From Bacillota bacterium (GTDB taxonomy: Bacteria > Bacillota > Clostridia > Lachnospirales > Lachnospiraceae): a DNA stretch of 64,000 bases. The position numbers and the translations under genes were made by a program. Below are positions 34,318 through 42,910 of the stretch, one piece after another. The stretch's first letter is position 1. Each line of letters starts with the position of its first letter. The notes below the pieces were generated by a model. It was not told where the DNA came from and ran no database searches. It saw nothing but the letters and a program-made list of their open reading frames with translations. The DNA is taken from assembly GCA_023411555.1 (NCBI GenBank), contig JAEYOQ010000002.1, positions 62,001-126,000 on the forward strand, written 5' to 3'.

Positions 34318-34441
34318 GAACATATGATACGAACATTTGTTTCTATATTCGATTATACAATGCAAACATATGTTTGTCAACAGATTTCGAACATATATTT
34401 TGTTTTACAAACATTTTTTCGTTTTCCAGAACATAAGTTTT
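34318..34441. promoter_or_regulatory. Cluster of LexA boxes
   Basis: At least five variants of the Gram-positive SOS box are packed here: CGAACATTTGTTTC (34330-34343), CAAACATATGTTTG (34363-34376, perfect palindrome), CGAACATATATTTT (34388-34401), AGAACATAAGTTTT (34428-34441, touching the lexA -35), and CGAACATATGATAC (34318-34331). The number of boxes implies tight cooperative repression of lexA and of the divergent yneA-like gene. Confidence 0.85.
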
Positions 34442-34468
34442 GCATTTTAAATACAGTTATGTTATAAT
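34440..34468 (+). promoter_or_regulatory. Promoter of lexA
   Basis: TTGCAT (34440-34445), 17-bp spacer, TATAAT (34463-34468). The -35 overlaps the last LexA box, explaining autorepression. Confidence 0.8.
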
Positions 34469-34500
34469 GATACAAATAGGAAATGGAGGCAGATACTTAT

Positions 34501-35118
34501 ATGGGCTATGGCAGAATAAGCAATAAGCAGAAAGAAATACTCGAATATTTAAAATCTCAGATAATTAATAAAGGCTATCCTCCGGCTGTTCGTGAAATTT
34601 GTGAAGCCGTGAAATTAAAGTCGACCTCGTCCGTACACTCCCATCTCGAGACCTTAGAGAAGAACGGCTATATCCGTCGTGACCCTTCCAAGCCGCGTGC
34701 CATTGAGATTATAGATGACGAATTTAACCTGACAAGACGTGATCTTGTGAATGTTCCCGTTGTCGGTACCATTACAGCAGGTCAACCGATTCTTGCAGTT
34801 GAGAATATTGATAGTTATTTTCCAATTCCGGCAGAATATATGCCGAACGAAGACACCTTCATGCTGAAGGTTAAAGGCAATAGTATGATTAATGTCGGAA
34901 TTTATAATGGGGATAAGATCTTAGTACAGAAACAGTCTCACGCTAAGAACGGCGATTATGTCGTTGCATTAATCGGAGAAGAAGTAACCGTAAAGACCTT
35001 CTATAAAGAGAATGGATATTACCGCTTACAGCCGGAGAACGATACCATGGAGCCCATCATAGTATCTGATCTGAATATTCAGGGTAAGGTAATCGGATTA
35101 TTCCGTATGTTTAACTAG
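34501..35118 (+). CDS. lexA: LexA repressor
   Basis: About 205 aa from ATG 34501, 10 nt after GGAGG (which itself overlaps an in-frame ATG at 34483). The N-terminal winged helix (NKQKEILEYLKS, VKLKSTSSVHSHLETLEK) binds SOS boxes. The C-terminal S24 peptidase domain has the self-cleavage Ala-Gly (TITAGQP), Ser nucleophile in VKGNSMI and the Lys base in VTVKTFY, all intact. It self-cleaves with RecA-ssDNA to derepress DNA repair genes. It is autoregulated through the upstream boxes and followed by a strong terminator. Confidence 0.97.
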   Translation: MGYGRISNKQKEILEYLKSQIINKGYPPAVREICEAVKLKSTSSVHSHLETLEKNGYIRRDPSKPRAIEIIDDEFNLTRRDLVNVPVVGTITAGQPILAVENIDSYFPIPAEYMPNEDTFMLKVKGNSMINVGIYNGDKILVQKQSHAKNGDYVVALIGEEVTVKTFYKENGYYRLQPENDTMEPIIVSDLNIQGKVIGLFRMFN

Positions 35119-35148
35119 ACGCATACTTTTTGATTCCTGTATTCATAC

Positions 35149-35178
35149 ATAAAGGGAAGCCGTACGGCTTCCCTTTAT
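35149..35178. terminator. Bidirectional terminator after lexA
   Basis: A 30-bp perfect palindrome (arm ATAAAGGGAAGCCGT) with A and T flanks lies between lexA and the converging rsfS gene. Confidence 0.9.
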
Positions 35179-35354
35179 CATAATAGCTTATCTATCCTTC
35201 TTGTCCTTAGTCCTCTTCCTTATTTCCACAATACTCGGAAGTATAAATCAAACCAAAAATCATAAGGAATCCTGACAAATTGCTGAATCCCCATTTGACT
35301 TCTTAGTAGGTCATTACTAAGACCAACAAATTTTGCTGTTTCTACAAGCGAAGA

Positions 35355-35711
35355 TTAGTCTTCCAGTTCCTCTTTACTGACGGTCTTACCATCTCTCCAG
35401 ATACGCTCAAGGTTGTAGAACAGACGATCCTCCTTCGAGAATACATGTACTACCACATCGCCGTAATCCATCAGAATCCAGCTGGCACTTCTAACACCTT
35501 CAATTCTCTTCGGCTCATAGCCATTTCTACCCAAGGTTTCTGAAACTGAATTCATAAGTGCATCTACCTGGGAAGCGTTCGATCCATTCGCAATGATAAA
35601 GTAATCTGCAATAATCGAGATGTCTTTAATCTCAATTATTGTAATATCCTCGCCCTTCTTCTCTTCTAAAGCCTCATATGCAAGCCTAACCATTTTCTTT
35701 GAATTGTCCAT
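35355..35711 (-). CDS. rsfS: Ribosomal silencing factor RsfS
   Basis: 118 aa, usual length. The RsfS (DUF143/Iojap) pattern is clear: DITIIEIKDISIIADYFIIA and ASWILMDYGDVVVHVF. It binds L14 on the 50S subunit and blocks joining with 30S under starvation. It is last of the leftward obg-yhbY-nadD-yqeK-rsfS cluster, starting 31 nt after yqeK, the arrangement usual for Firmicutes. Confidence 0.95.
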   Translation of the reverse strand: MDNSKKMVRLAYEALEEKKGEDITIIEIKDISIIADYFIIANGSNASQVDALMNSVSETLGRNGYEPKRIEGVRSASWILMDYGDVVVHVFSKEDRLFYNLERIWRDGKTVSKEELED

Positions 35712-35742
35712 TACAATCCCCTTTCAATCTCTACGTTGCCTA

Positions 35743-36336
35743 TCAAAAGCCACTTGGCTTGTTGTGTAAACAAAGTTTTGCTTTATAGTAATTATAAGTA
35801 TCTACTGTCATTGTATCAATATCAGCCTTTGACTGTTCCAGATATTCCAAAGTATTCTCCAGTATCATAAATACTGCTGTATCAAGGTCTGTATAGGCCG
35901 TTGCCCTAATCTCGTCAATCCGTTGTATCGGCTTGCGGGAAGGCTCAATATAATCTGCAGTAAAAATAATCTTTTCTAACAGACTCATATTCGGTCTGCC
36001 TGTTGTATGATATACGATGGAACTGATAATCTCCGGATCTTCAATACCGAAGTATTCTCTGGCAAATACCGCGCCCACTTTGCCATGAAGTAAGTACGGG
36101 CTCCGAGCTTCAATTTCTCTCACTTCCAGATGATAAAGCTTACAGCTTTGCAGAAGCTCTTCATCCGATAATTCCTTAGCACAGTCATGAAGAATACCGG
36201 CAATACTAGCCTTCATTGGATCAAAGCCATAGATAACAGCGAGGTCACAGGCTACTTCCTCCACACCGATACTATGAAGATAACGCGGTTGCTTTAATGT
36301 CTCTTTCATTCTGTCCCGCAATAATTCAAGTGTCAT
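35743..36336 (-). CDS. yqeK: YqeK family HD-domain hydrolase (Ap4A hydrolase)
   Basis: 197 aa HD-domain metalloenzyme. Metal ligands are visible as His in RYLHSIGVE, HDCAKE (the HD pair), His in LLHGKVGAV and YHTTGRP. YqeK enzymes split diadenosine tetraphosphate symmetrically into two ADP. It lies 17 nt behind nadD and ahead of rsfS; the trio is conserved in Firmicutes. No oddities. Confidence 0.93.
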   Translation of the reverse strand: MTLELLRDRMKETLKQPRYLHSIGVEEVACDLAVIYGFDPMKASIAGILHDCAKELSDEELLQSCKLYHLEVREIEARSPYLLHGKVGAVFAREYFGIEDPEIISSIVYHTTGRPNMSLLEKIIFTADYIEPSRKPIQRIDEIRATAYTDLDTAVFMILENTLEYLEQSKADIDTMTVDTYNYYKAKLCLHNKPSGF

Positions 36337-36353
36337 TCCATCTCGTCCTCCGG

Positions 36354-36959
36354 TTAGCTATGATATAGCCTGTTCTGATCGATATACTCAGCCACGCGGT
36401 CGGGCACATAATAACGGATTGTCATATTCTGTGCGATCCTGCCTCGAATATCCTCTGAGGCTATCTGTATGGTTGGCATCTTCACCAGTCGGATGTCCCC
36501 ATGATACTGCTCCTTCAAAAAACCTGCCTGCTCGATCAGCTTGCCATCATCCACATGATCCCTTCCGGCTGCAACCACCGTACATAGATCGAAAATGACC
36601 TGGGGCTGATACCAGCGATGCATCATGAACAGGGAATCGGCACCGACAATGAAATAGTATCGGATTTCATCCTGCTCTTCTGTCAAAAGCCTTAAAGTAT
36701 CGGCAGTATAGGTGTAGCCATCACGCTCTAATTCAAGGGTTGATAATGCAAAATGCGGATTATCCCCAATCGCCAGGTTTATCATGTCCACCCTCTGTTG
36801 ATCTGTAATCGCTTCCGGCTTCGGCTTATGCGGAGGATTCTTAGAGGGCATAAATAGGATTTGATCCAAACCGAGTTGTTCGTAAGCATTTTCGGCTAAA
36901 AATAAATGTCCATAATGAATCGGGTTGAAGGTTCCGCCCATAATTCCAATTTTCTTCAT
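36354..36959 (-). CDS. nadD: Nicotinate-nucleotide adenylyltransferase
   Basis: 201 aa. The nucleotidyltransferase motif GGTFNPIHYGHLFLAE is at the N-terminus, and the second motif region near the C-terminus reads IQIASEDIRGRI, in place of the more usual ISSTxIR. It makes deamido-NAD from nicotinate mononucleotide and ATP in NAD biosynthesis. FMPSKNPPHKP is the expected substrate loop. It is in an operon with yqeK and rsfS downstream and yhbY upstream. Confidence 0.95.
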   Translation of the reverse strand: MKKIGIMGGTFNPIHYGHLFLAENAYEQLGLDQILFMPSKNPPHKPKPEAITDQQRVDMINLAIGDNPHFALSTLELERDGYTYTADTLRLLTEEQDEIRYYFIVGADSLFMMHRWYQPQVIFDLCTVVAAGRDHVDDGKLIEQAGFLKEQYHGDIRLVKMPTIQIASEDIRGRIAQNMTIRYYVPDRVAEYIDQNRLYHS

Positions 36960-37014
36960 CAGTCCACTGCCTTCCTATCCTTAATCAGGCCATTCTATAG
37001 CAATAACATATATC

Positions 37015-37323
37015 CTAATTCTTGGATTTCTTTTCTACGGGTAACTCGATCTTCTTCTTATCCTTAGATTCTTTATATAATACAATTTTTTTACCGATCA
37101 CCTGGACTACCTCAGAGTGGGTACGCTCTGCTAACATCTGAGCCATCTCCTTGGGATCATCCGCACAGTTCTTTAAGACACTGATTTTTATTAATTCTCT
37201 AGCTTCAAGGGCTTCCGATACCCCTTGGGTAAGCTCCGGAGTTAAAGCCGCTTTTCCTATCTGATAAATCGGGTCAATTGTCATTGCCAAGCCCTTTAAA
37301 TATGCTCTTTGCTTTGTTGTCAT
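37015..37323 (-). CDS. yhbY: YhbY/CRS1-YhbY domain ribosome-assembly RNA-binding protein
   Basis: 102 aa from ATG 37323, immediately after AAAGGAG; an upstream in-frame start (37410) would overlap obg and is unlikely. The CRM domain shows KQRAYLKGLAM, IGKAALTPELTQGV, ALEARELIKISVLKN and QVIGKKIVLYK. It binds pre-50S particles. It has a Lys-rich tail. It lies 70 nt after obg and 55 nt before nadD, in the usual order. Confidence 0.93.
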   Translation of the reverse strand: MTTKQRAYLKGLAMTIDPIYQIGKAALTPELTQGVSEALEARELIKISVLKNCADDPKEMAQMLAERTHSEVVQVIGKKIVLYKESKDKKKIELPVEKKSKN

Positions 37324-37393
37324 CAGTATACTCCTTTCAAAAGTAAACATGCATTCTATATGAGAAATGTATCGATATAACTTTCTTATTCGT

Positions 37394-38677
37394 CTATTTA
37401 TAATAGTCAAAGCTTAAGCCATACATCCTAACGGTATCACCCTCTTCAATTCCCAGCTCCTCAAGCTGGTCCAAGATACCATTTTCCTTCAAGAACTTCT
37501 GGAAGAACTCAAAGCCCTTCTCGGAATCTATGTTGGTATAGCCAAGCATTCTCTCGATACGAGGACCTTCCACAACAAATACCTTGTCTTCTTCCTTCCA
37601 TACCTCGAAGGGCAAGGTGGAGTTCGCCATATCCTCGATGAAGAATTCCCTCTCAAATACAATAGGGGTGCTATCCAGGTTATTCAGCATTCCCTTGACA
37701 TGATAGAGAAGCTCATTCATGCCCTTACCACTGACAGCGGATATAGGAAATACAGGAATGCCCATAGGCTCAAATTTTTCTTTTATCTTTTTAATTATCT
37801 CTTCTGAATCTTCTTCCATCATAACGTCGATCTTATTGGCAGCAATTACCTGCGGACGCTTGGCCAGCTCTGCATTGTATGCGGTAAGCTCTGCATTAAT
37901 CTTCTCGATATCCTCGATAGGATCACGCCCCTCAGTGGATGCGGCATCGACAAGATGAATGATAACCTTTGTACGCTCAATATGTCTTAAGAACTCATGT
38001 CCTAATCCCAGACCTTCGGAGGCACCTTCGATTAATCCAGGAATATCGGCGATAACAAACCCGCCACCTTCTAAGTCAACCACACCTAAATTCGGGCTTA
38101 TGGTCGTAAAATGATAATTACCAATCTTTGGTCTTGCATTGGTTACGCGGGATAAAAGAGTTGATTTACCTACATTCGGGAAGCCAACCAAGCCCACGTC
38201 CGCAATCACCTTCAGCTCCAGTAGTACATTCATCTCCTGTGCTTTCTGACCGGGCTGTGCATACATGGGTACCTGCATGGTCGAGGTTGCATAATGCTGA
38301 TTACCCTTACCACCACGACCGCCGCGAAGAAGAACCTCTCGATTATGACCGTGGGACATATCCGCAACAACCTTACCTGTTTCCTTTTCCTTTATTACAG
38401 TCCCCGGCGGAACCTTTACAATTAAATCTTTTCCGTTCTTACCATGACATTTCTTCTTACCGCCGTTTTCTCCATCCTCTGCACAATACTTTCTAATATA
38501 CCGAAAGTCCGTCAAGGTATTAAGGCCCTCATCCACCTCAAAAATCAGGTCGCCGCCTTTCCCTCCGTCACCTCCGTCGGGACCTCCGGCCGGAACAAAA
38601 ATCTCCCTACGAAAGCTGACGTGGCCATCTCCGCCCTTGCCAGACCTTATATAAATCTCTGCTCTATCTGCAAACAT
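37394..38677 (-). CDS. obgE: Obg family GTPase
   Basis: 427 aa with the three Obg domains: Gly-rich Obg fold (1-158; GGDGGKGGDLIFEVD, RGGRGGKGN), G domain with G1 GFPNVGKSTLL, G3 DIPGLIEGA and G4 AANKIDV, and a C-terminal OCT domain. It is a ribosome-assembly and stress GTPase essential in many bacteria. The L27 gene that often sits directly before obg is separated from it by a DUF2785 gene and a terminator, so obg probably has its own promoter here. All motifs are intact. Confidence 0.97.
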   Translation of the reverse strand: MFADRAEIYIRSGKGGDGHVSFRREIFVPAGGPDGGDGGKGGDLIFEVDEGLNTLTDFRYIRKYCAEDGENGGKKKCHGKNGKDLIVKVPPGTVIKEKETGKVVADMSHGHNREVLLRGGRGGKGNQHYATSTMQVPMYAQPGQKAQEMNVLLELKVIADVGLVGFPNVGKSTLLSRVTNARPKIGNYHFTTISPNLGVVDLEGGGFVIADIPGLIEGASEGLGLGHEFLRHIERTKVIIHLVDAASTEGRDPIEDIEKINAELTAYNAELAKRPQVIAANKIDVMMEEDSEEIIKKIKEKFEPMGIPVFPISAVSGKGMNELLYHVKGMLNNLDSTPIVFEREFFIEDMANSTLPFEVWKEEDKVFVVEGPRIERMLGYTNIDSEKGFEFFQKFLKENGILDQLEELGIEEGDTVRMYGLSFDYYK

Positions 38678-38857
38678 TTTATCACCTGTCTAACGTCCAA
38701 ACGTACGCTATCCTCTCTATTACAAACTATAACTATTGTTTCCAAAATCTATCATGCTTATTATAATAAAAATAACTGTTAAATACAACACGTATATCTA
38801 TCCTTAATACAGGAACACTTCAAAATATAACTTTTGATAATTCCCGTCAACATCTAT

Positions 38858-39694
38858 TCATTCAATATTCTTAAACCGGCTTATCTGATGCAGGCAATCT
38901 TTTGCAATAGCCGCATAGGTCTGATACTCCGGTATGTCAATTAATCGGAAATACAGGCTTTTAAGAAATGTATTGATATTTACTTCCTTCACCACATCAT
39001 CTGGGTAGACTCCGGTTTTTCGGAAATTACAGAAGCTTCTGATCCAAGCTTCCACCTCCGAGGAAGATAAAACATTTCTTCCGAGGACTGCCTTCACTGC
39101 TGTTATCATCCGTTCCTCTTCAAAATGTAGATAACCATAATGGCCTATATTGACCTTCTTATATATTGCATCCAGGATGATTATTAAGCCTTCCCTACTG
39201 ACTTCCTCGCATCTTGCTAATTCATCCAGAGCATCCGCTCCGTGAGCTGCCCCATGAGCCCAACCTTTCTCCCCAATATATCCTCTTACGTCCTGATCCT
39301 CCTGATAAAATTGGATCACTGCCTCAAAGGCTTTCTGAAACTCATCACCGGATAAAAGCTTATCCATTCTATGTCTGTTAATTATAGTAGCAACAATCAG
39401 AACCGAGAAGGTTCTGCAAAATACAGTATCGTTCGTCTCTCCCAACCCCTTTAGGAGATGTTCCTTATCAAGTAATATCCCAAGCAGATTCTTGATCTCA
39501 TGATCCGATAATTTCTTGTCACTAATCCAATCAGACAATATTGTATAAATCAGATCATCCCTCAATTCCTTATCAGTATCTCCGATATAGTAAAGACACT
39601 GGACCGCTACATCATACGGCTTTTTGTTCTCCGGTATGTTACTGTTGTCATCCTTGATAAGACATAATAAATCCTTAAGTTCGTTCTTCTCCAA
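38858..39694 (-). CDS. DUF2785 family protein
   Basis: About 278 aa. The start is likely TTG at 39694, which follows a strong GGGAGGGG SD; the upstream ATG (39733) lacks one and adds a short hydrophobic tail. The family signature RGYIGEKGWAHGAAHGADALDEL is clear (residues about 145-165). It is all-helical with no catalytic motif assigned. It is inserted between obg and the L21-Prp-L27 genes, where most relatives have no gene. Function unknown. Confidence 0.8.
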   Translation of the reverse strand: MEKNELKDLLCLIKDDNSNIPENKKPYDVAVQCLYYIGDTDKELRDDLIYTILSDWISDKKLSDHEIKNLLGILLDKEHLLKGLGETNDTVFCRTFSVLIVATIINRHRMDKLLSGDEFQKAFEAVIQFYQEDQDVRGYIGEKGWAHGAAHGADALDELARCEEVSREGLIIILDAIYKKVNIGHYGYLHFEEERMITAVKAVLGRNVLSSSEVEAWIRSFCNFRKTGVYPDDVVKEVNINTFLKSLYFRLIDIPEYQTYAAIAKDCLHQISRFKNIE

Positions 39695-39759
39695 AGCCAC
39701 CCCTCCCAATACAAAAGACAATTCCATACACACCCATTATATACCAAAAGAATAAATCA

Positions 39760-39797
39760 TAAAAGAACCCCAAATCCTGTTCCTAGAATTTGGGGTT
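39760..39797 (-). terminator. Terminator of the L21-Prp-L27 operon
   Basis: AACCCCAAAT (39766-39775) pairs perfectly with ATTTGGGGTT (39788-39797), followed on the minus strand by CTTTTATG. Confidence 0.88.
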
Positions 39798-39814
39798 AAT
39801 CTACGAATGTTTAA

Positions 39815-40102
39815 TTATTTTGCTTCTACCGGGTATACACTAGCCTGTTTCTTATCTCTACCCTTGCGTTCGAATCTTAAAACGCCATCAACTAAAGCAA
39901 ATAATGTATCATCGCCACCGCGTCCAACGTTTACTCCGGGATGGATCTTCGTTCCGCGCTGTCTGAAAAGAATATTTCCTGCAAGAACAAATTGACCATC
40001 TGCTCTCTTAGCACCCAATCTCTTGGACTCGGAATCTCTACCGTTCTTGGTAGAACCAACACCCTTTTTATGAGCGAAAAATTGAAGGTTCATTCTTAAC
40101 AT
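39815..40102 (-). CDS. rpmA: 50S ribosomal protein L27 with cleavable N-terminus
   Basis: 95 aa. The N-terminal extension MLRMNLQFFA before HKKGVGSTKNGRDS is the Firmicutes-type pro-sequence removed by the protease Prp, encoded just upstream. Cleavage exposes the residues that reach into the peptidyl-transferase centre. The remaining sequence (GTKIHPGVNVGRGGDDTLFA) is a standard L27. It is last gene of rplU-prp-rpmA and ends in a strong terminator. Confidence 0.97.
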   Translation of the reverse strand: MLRMNLQFFAHKKGVGSTKNGRDSESKRLGAKRADGQFVLAGNILFRQRGTKIHPGVNVGRGGDDTLFALVDGVLRFERKGRDKKQASVYPVEAK

Positions 40103-40145
40103 GTTTTACACCTCCTGCAATTCTAATTTCATATCAGTATATTAG

Positions 40146-40478
40146 TTACTGTGATTTTACCTGAGACAGCTTGATATACTTCTCAGTATATTCCTCTACA
40201 ATTCCTGAAAGTCCTAATACCAAGGAGCTTAACAGCAGGTTGGAGTTGCTACTCAAAGGGGAAATCACATGAAATTCTATAAAACCTTTTTTCTCATCCT
40301 GGTCTAAAGAATACCGATCCGAGGTAAAATTATCAATAGAATTTATCGTATTGATTACCAATGCAGATACTGCTGCACATACAATGTCACTGCCATACTC
40401 CGAATAATCGGCATGTCCGGACAGCTTAAAGCCGGTAACCAAATTCTCTGCATTCTTATATATGGATACGTTAATCAT
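40146..40478 (-). CDS. prp: Ribosomal-processing cysteine protease Prp
   Basis: 110 aa. The conserved FKLSGHADYSEYGSDIVCAAVSAL contains the catalytic His and Cys of Prp (DUF464). It removes the N-terminal extension of L27 during ribosome assembly. It lies between rplU and rpmA, 11 nt after rplU, the invariant order in Firmicutes. Confidence 0.95.
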   Translation of the reverse strand: MINVSIYKNAENLVTGFKLSGHADYSEYGSDIVCAAVSALVINTINSIDNFTSDRYSLDQDEKKGFIEFHVISPLSSNSNLLLSSLVLGLSGIVEEYTEKYIKLSQVKSQ

Positions 40479-40489
40479 ATCACATCTAC

Positions 40490-40798
40490 CTATGCATTAA
40501 TCTTTTCAATCTTAACCTTGGTAAATGGTTGTCTATGACCATTCTTCTTGTGATATCCAGACTTTCTCTTGTATCTGAAAACAATAACTTTCTTGTTCTT
40601 GCCTTCTTCAACTACAGTTGCAGAAACCTTAGCGTTTGCTACAGTAGGATTTCCTACTACTAACTCACCATTATTAACTGCAAGTACCTGATCAAAAGTA
40701 ACAGTTGCTCCAGCTTCTAAGCCAAGCTTCTCAACTTTAATGATATCGCCTTCCGCTACCTTGTACTGTTTTCCACCAGTTGCAATAATTGCGTACAT
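40490..40798 (-). CDS. rplU: 50S ribosomal protein L21
   Basis: 102 aa from ATG 40798, preceded by AGGAGG; the in-frame extension to 40900 is really the structured leader. MYAIIATGGKQYKVAEGD and KKVIVFRYKRKSGYHKKNGHRQ are typical. It binds 23S rRNA. It is first gene of the rplU-prp-rpmA operon and autogenously regulated through the L21 leader. Confidence 0.97.
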   Translation of the reverse strand: MYAIIATGGKQYKVAEGDIIKVEKLGLEAGATVTFDQVLAVNNGELVVGNPTVANAKVSATVVEEGKNKKVIVFRYKRKSGYHKKNGHRQPFTKVKIEKINA

Positions 40799-40910
40799 AT
40801 TGGCACCTCCTATTATCATTACTCGCCAACTACGGTGTCTATTCTCAAAAGCCATTAAAGGCTTTTGTGCATAGAGCTTAAACCTCATTGTGCGGCACAC
40901 TAAGTTATAC
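40799..40910 (-). promoter_or_regulatory. L21 leader RNA
   Basis: On the minus strand the leader contains GTGCCGCACAATGAGG, GCATAGAGC-type complement, a small hairpin (AAAAGCC/GGCTTTT) and GAATAGACACCG before the SD. This order matches the conserved L21 leader found in front of rplU in Firmicutes. Confidence 0.8.
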
Positions 40911-40959
40911 TAGCATAAATGAATTAATTTGTCAAATATTATTTAATGGTTTCTAGGGA

Positions 40960-41254
40960 CGATTGCTGTCAGAGAGCACTGCCATAGGATACCCTTTTGA
41001 AAAGCCGTTCCAGTTTCCTAGCACTTCTAAGGTATCTTCCTTCACTTGAAGCAATCAGACCGCGCAAAAACTCCTCATGGAATAAATCGAAAACCTACTC
41101 AGTAGCTTTCCGATTTATTCCCTTCGTCAAACATTTGCGCTCGTGCGACTTATCGCACGTCTGATTTCATCGTTCCCTCAGCTACCTAAGAATTGCACGT
41201 AAACTGCAAATACTTTTCAAAAAGGTATCCCATCTCAGTACTTCTGTCAGCAAC
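40960..41254. repeat. Long imperfect palindrome (structured RNA or mobile repeat)
   Basis: The left arm (GATTGCTGTCAGAGAGCACT, then GGATACCCTTTTGAAAAG) is matched by the right arm (CTTTTCAAAAAGGTATCC, then AGTACTTCTGTCAGCAACC). Inside are further paired blocks: GGAATAAATCG / CGATTTATTCC (about 41079-41122) and GTGCGA / TCGCAC near 41146-41161. It has no coding capacity. The design suits a very stable cruciform RNA or a palindromic mobile element. Confidence 0.7.
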
Positions 41255-41322
41255 CTGTCTTCGGACTACTCTTCTGTGATACCAAGAATATTAATTGTTA
41301 CTTAATTTTCTTTTTTATTTAC

Positions 41323-41654
41323 TCACTCTATATATTTTACCAACCTACTTGTTATTTCTATTGCTTCATTTAAATTATTTGCAGGTGCTGATATTATTAG
41401 ACCATCTTTTGAAGACCAACTCTTCTTCCCTTGCTCTTGGTCAATTGGCTCAAATATGGATATTGATAGAGAAAAAGCCCTCTCCTAATATATCCATTCA
41501 TATGAATAAGGATTTTCTCTTCATAGACCTCGTTACCAATCCGGTATTGGATTCCACTATATTCTTTCTCTATCTTCTGAGGAATAAAGAACACAAGCCC
41601 AATTACAAGGAAAAGAATTATAACGATAATGATGTGACTGTTTTTTAGTCTCAT
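41323..41654 (-). pseudogene. Small membrane-anchored protein, frameshifted
   Basis: The frame from ATG 41654 gives an N-terminal membrane anchor (IIIVIILFLVIGLVFFIP) and EKEYSGIQYRIGNEVYEEKI, then goes off after IRRGLF with an unlikely tail ending at 41397. In another frame the strand continues as SISIFEPIDQ, SKDGLIISAPANNLNEAIEI, TSRLVKYIE and stops at 41323, which reads as real protein. The total of 332 nt implies one missing base near the CTTTTTC run at about 41475. The family is unknown. Confidence 0.65.
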
Positions 41655-41725
41655 AGCAACTATCCCCCGCTTGCCTTAGCTAATCCCACAACAAAACTAT
41701 TTACCTATTATTTTGAAACGATTGC

Positions 41726-42199
41726 TTAATCTTTGACCTTCAATCTCTTACCGGTAATCTCCTTTACCGTTAGCTCCATGACCTCCGTCATCTTAAGAAC
41801 CTGTTCTGGGAAATGATTTTCATTTTCTCCATGATATTGAGCCATCAGGACCTTCAAGCCAAAGATCTTCTCATCCTCCTCGACAATACGAATAATACCG
41901 CTACCACAGACGCTCTCATACTCCATAGTACAGGTACCGTTATCACGCATAACCAGCTTATGATTGCAATCCATCTCAAATCCCACCTTCGGGTTCTTAT
42001 GCATCAAATCCAGCTTTGTCCCTTCCTTTGCCGCATGGAAGTACAACTTGAAATCAGCTCCATCAAAGGTTACACCAAAATTCAAAGGAATAATATATGG
42101 ATATTCTTCCCCAAAGAATGCCATTCGACACACATCACATTTTTTGATGATATCGAAGATTTCGTTCAAATCCGTAATTTCTCTATCCTGTCTTCTCAT
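41726..42199 (-). CDS. Pyridoxamine 5'-phosphate oxidase-related protein (NimA-like)
   Basis: About 157 aa from ATG 42199 (MRRQDREITD is the usual opening of the group; a start 8 codons upstream is possible). FMN-binding split barrel with YPYIIPLNFGVTFDG, LYFHAAKEGTKLDLM, VGFEMDC and YESVCGSG, the pattern of the NimA/5-nitroimidazole-reductase-like set of PNPOx proteins. Most members have unknown physiological substrates; a link to nitroimidazole resistance should not be assumed. It appears monocistronic. Confidence 0.85.
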   Translation of the reverse strand: MRRQDREITDLNEIFDIIKKCDVCRMAFFGEEYPYIIPLNFGVTFDGADFKLYFHAAKEGTKLDLMHKNPKVGFEMDCNHKLVMRDNGTCTMEYESVCGSGIIRIVEEDEKIFGLKVLMAQYHGENENHFPEQVLKMTEVMELTVKEITGKRLKVKD

Positions 42200-42594
42200 G
42201 GTAACACCGATCCCTTTCCCCACTAATATGAATCACTCACTAATTCCTTTTATCGATTATATGTCATCGCTATAATCCTGTCAAATACTGACTTCGTGAT
42301 CTATTACATCCAACAAATTATTTCCTCTGCTTCGACAAACGGATTGTCCCAATGTAAGAAATATCAATCTTTGCATTTATCATCACCAATATTATACTTG
42401 TATGAGATGTATATTACCACCTTAATATTCCATCTCTTTCTAAAACGCATTATCCGAAGTTCCCTAATCTATTAAAGAGAGTCTCAAATGTGGTCTGTGA
42501 CAATCAGTTTATTTAGGTATGTCAGTATTTCCATTATGTCAATTTCGACTTCAATTTACATCCAATATTAGGTCCTACAATAATTAGTATTTAA
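42200..42594. other. Intergenic spacer
   Basis: AT-rich DNA between the NimA-like gene and the exporter leader. No open frame with coding character, hairpin or known RNA motif was recognised. Confidence 0.5.
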
Positions 42595-42623
42595 TTGACA
42601 CATATTAACAAACTTATTATAAT
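42595..42623 (+). promoter_or_regulatory. Consensus SigA promoter of the ABC exporter
   Basis: TTGACA (42595-42600), exactly 17 bp, TATAAT (42618-42623). It is a perfect match to consensus, about 600 nt before the first gene, implying a long regulated leader. Confidence 0.85.
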
Positions 42624-42750
42624 AGAAGCATCTTAATTATGAAAGGATGGTTTGTTTGTTAAGTGTATCTGTAATAGAGGTTACAACTCAATAATAATGG
42701 CGATATAGCAGCTCCTGTTGTGCTTTCTCTTCTAAGCATCGCAGTATCAT

Positions 42751-42774
42751 AGCGGAAATGTCCGCTTTCTTTTT
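42751..42774 (+). terminator. Leader hairpin 1
   Basis: AGCGGA-AATG-TCCGCT followed by TTCTTTTT is a compact intrinsic terminator inside the exporter leader. Confidence 0.75.
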
Positions 42775-42834
42775 GTTGCTATTTTTAGCCTGCCTTACAG
42801 ATTGCTTCAAAACAAACGAATCCTATGTATTCCT

Positions 42835-42866
42835 AAATCGTGGCAATATTAGTCGCGATTTTTTTA
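42835..42866 (+). terminator. Leader hairpin 2
   Basis: AAATCG and CGATTT close a 15-nt loop and run into seven T; the flanking TCCTATG and ATAGGA can extend the pairing. Confidence 0.65.
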
Positions 42867-42882
42867 TGATAGGAATTTGTGA

Positions 42883-42910
42883 AGTGTCAGCTAACTGGCA
42901 CTTTATTTAT
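42883..42910 (+). terminator. Leader hairpin 3
   Basis: AGTGTCAG-CTAA-CTGGCACT (8 bp with one G-U) followed by TTATTTAT. Confidence 0.6.

Noticed and set aside
41295..41648. Plus-strand 117-codon frame opposite the frameshifted membrane gene
   Set aside because: Leu-rich low-complexity peptide produced by the complement of the real membrane anchor and tail; no SD.
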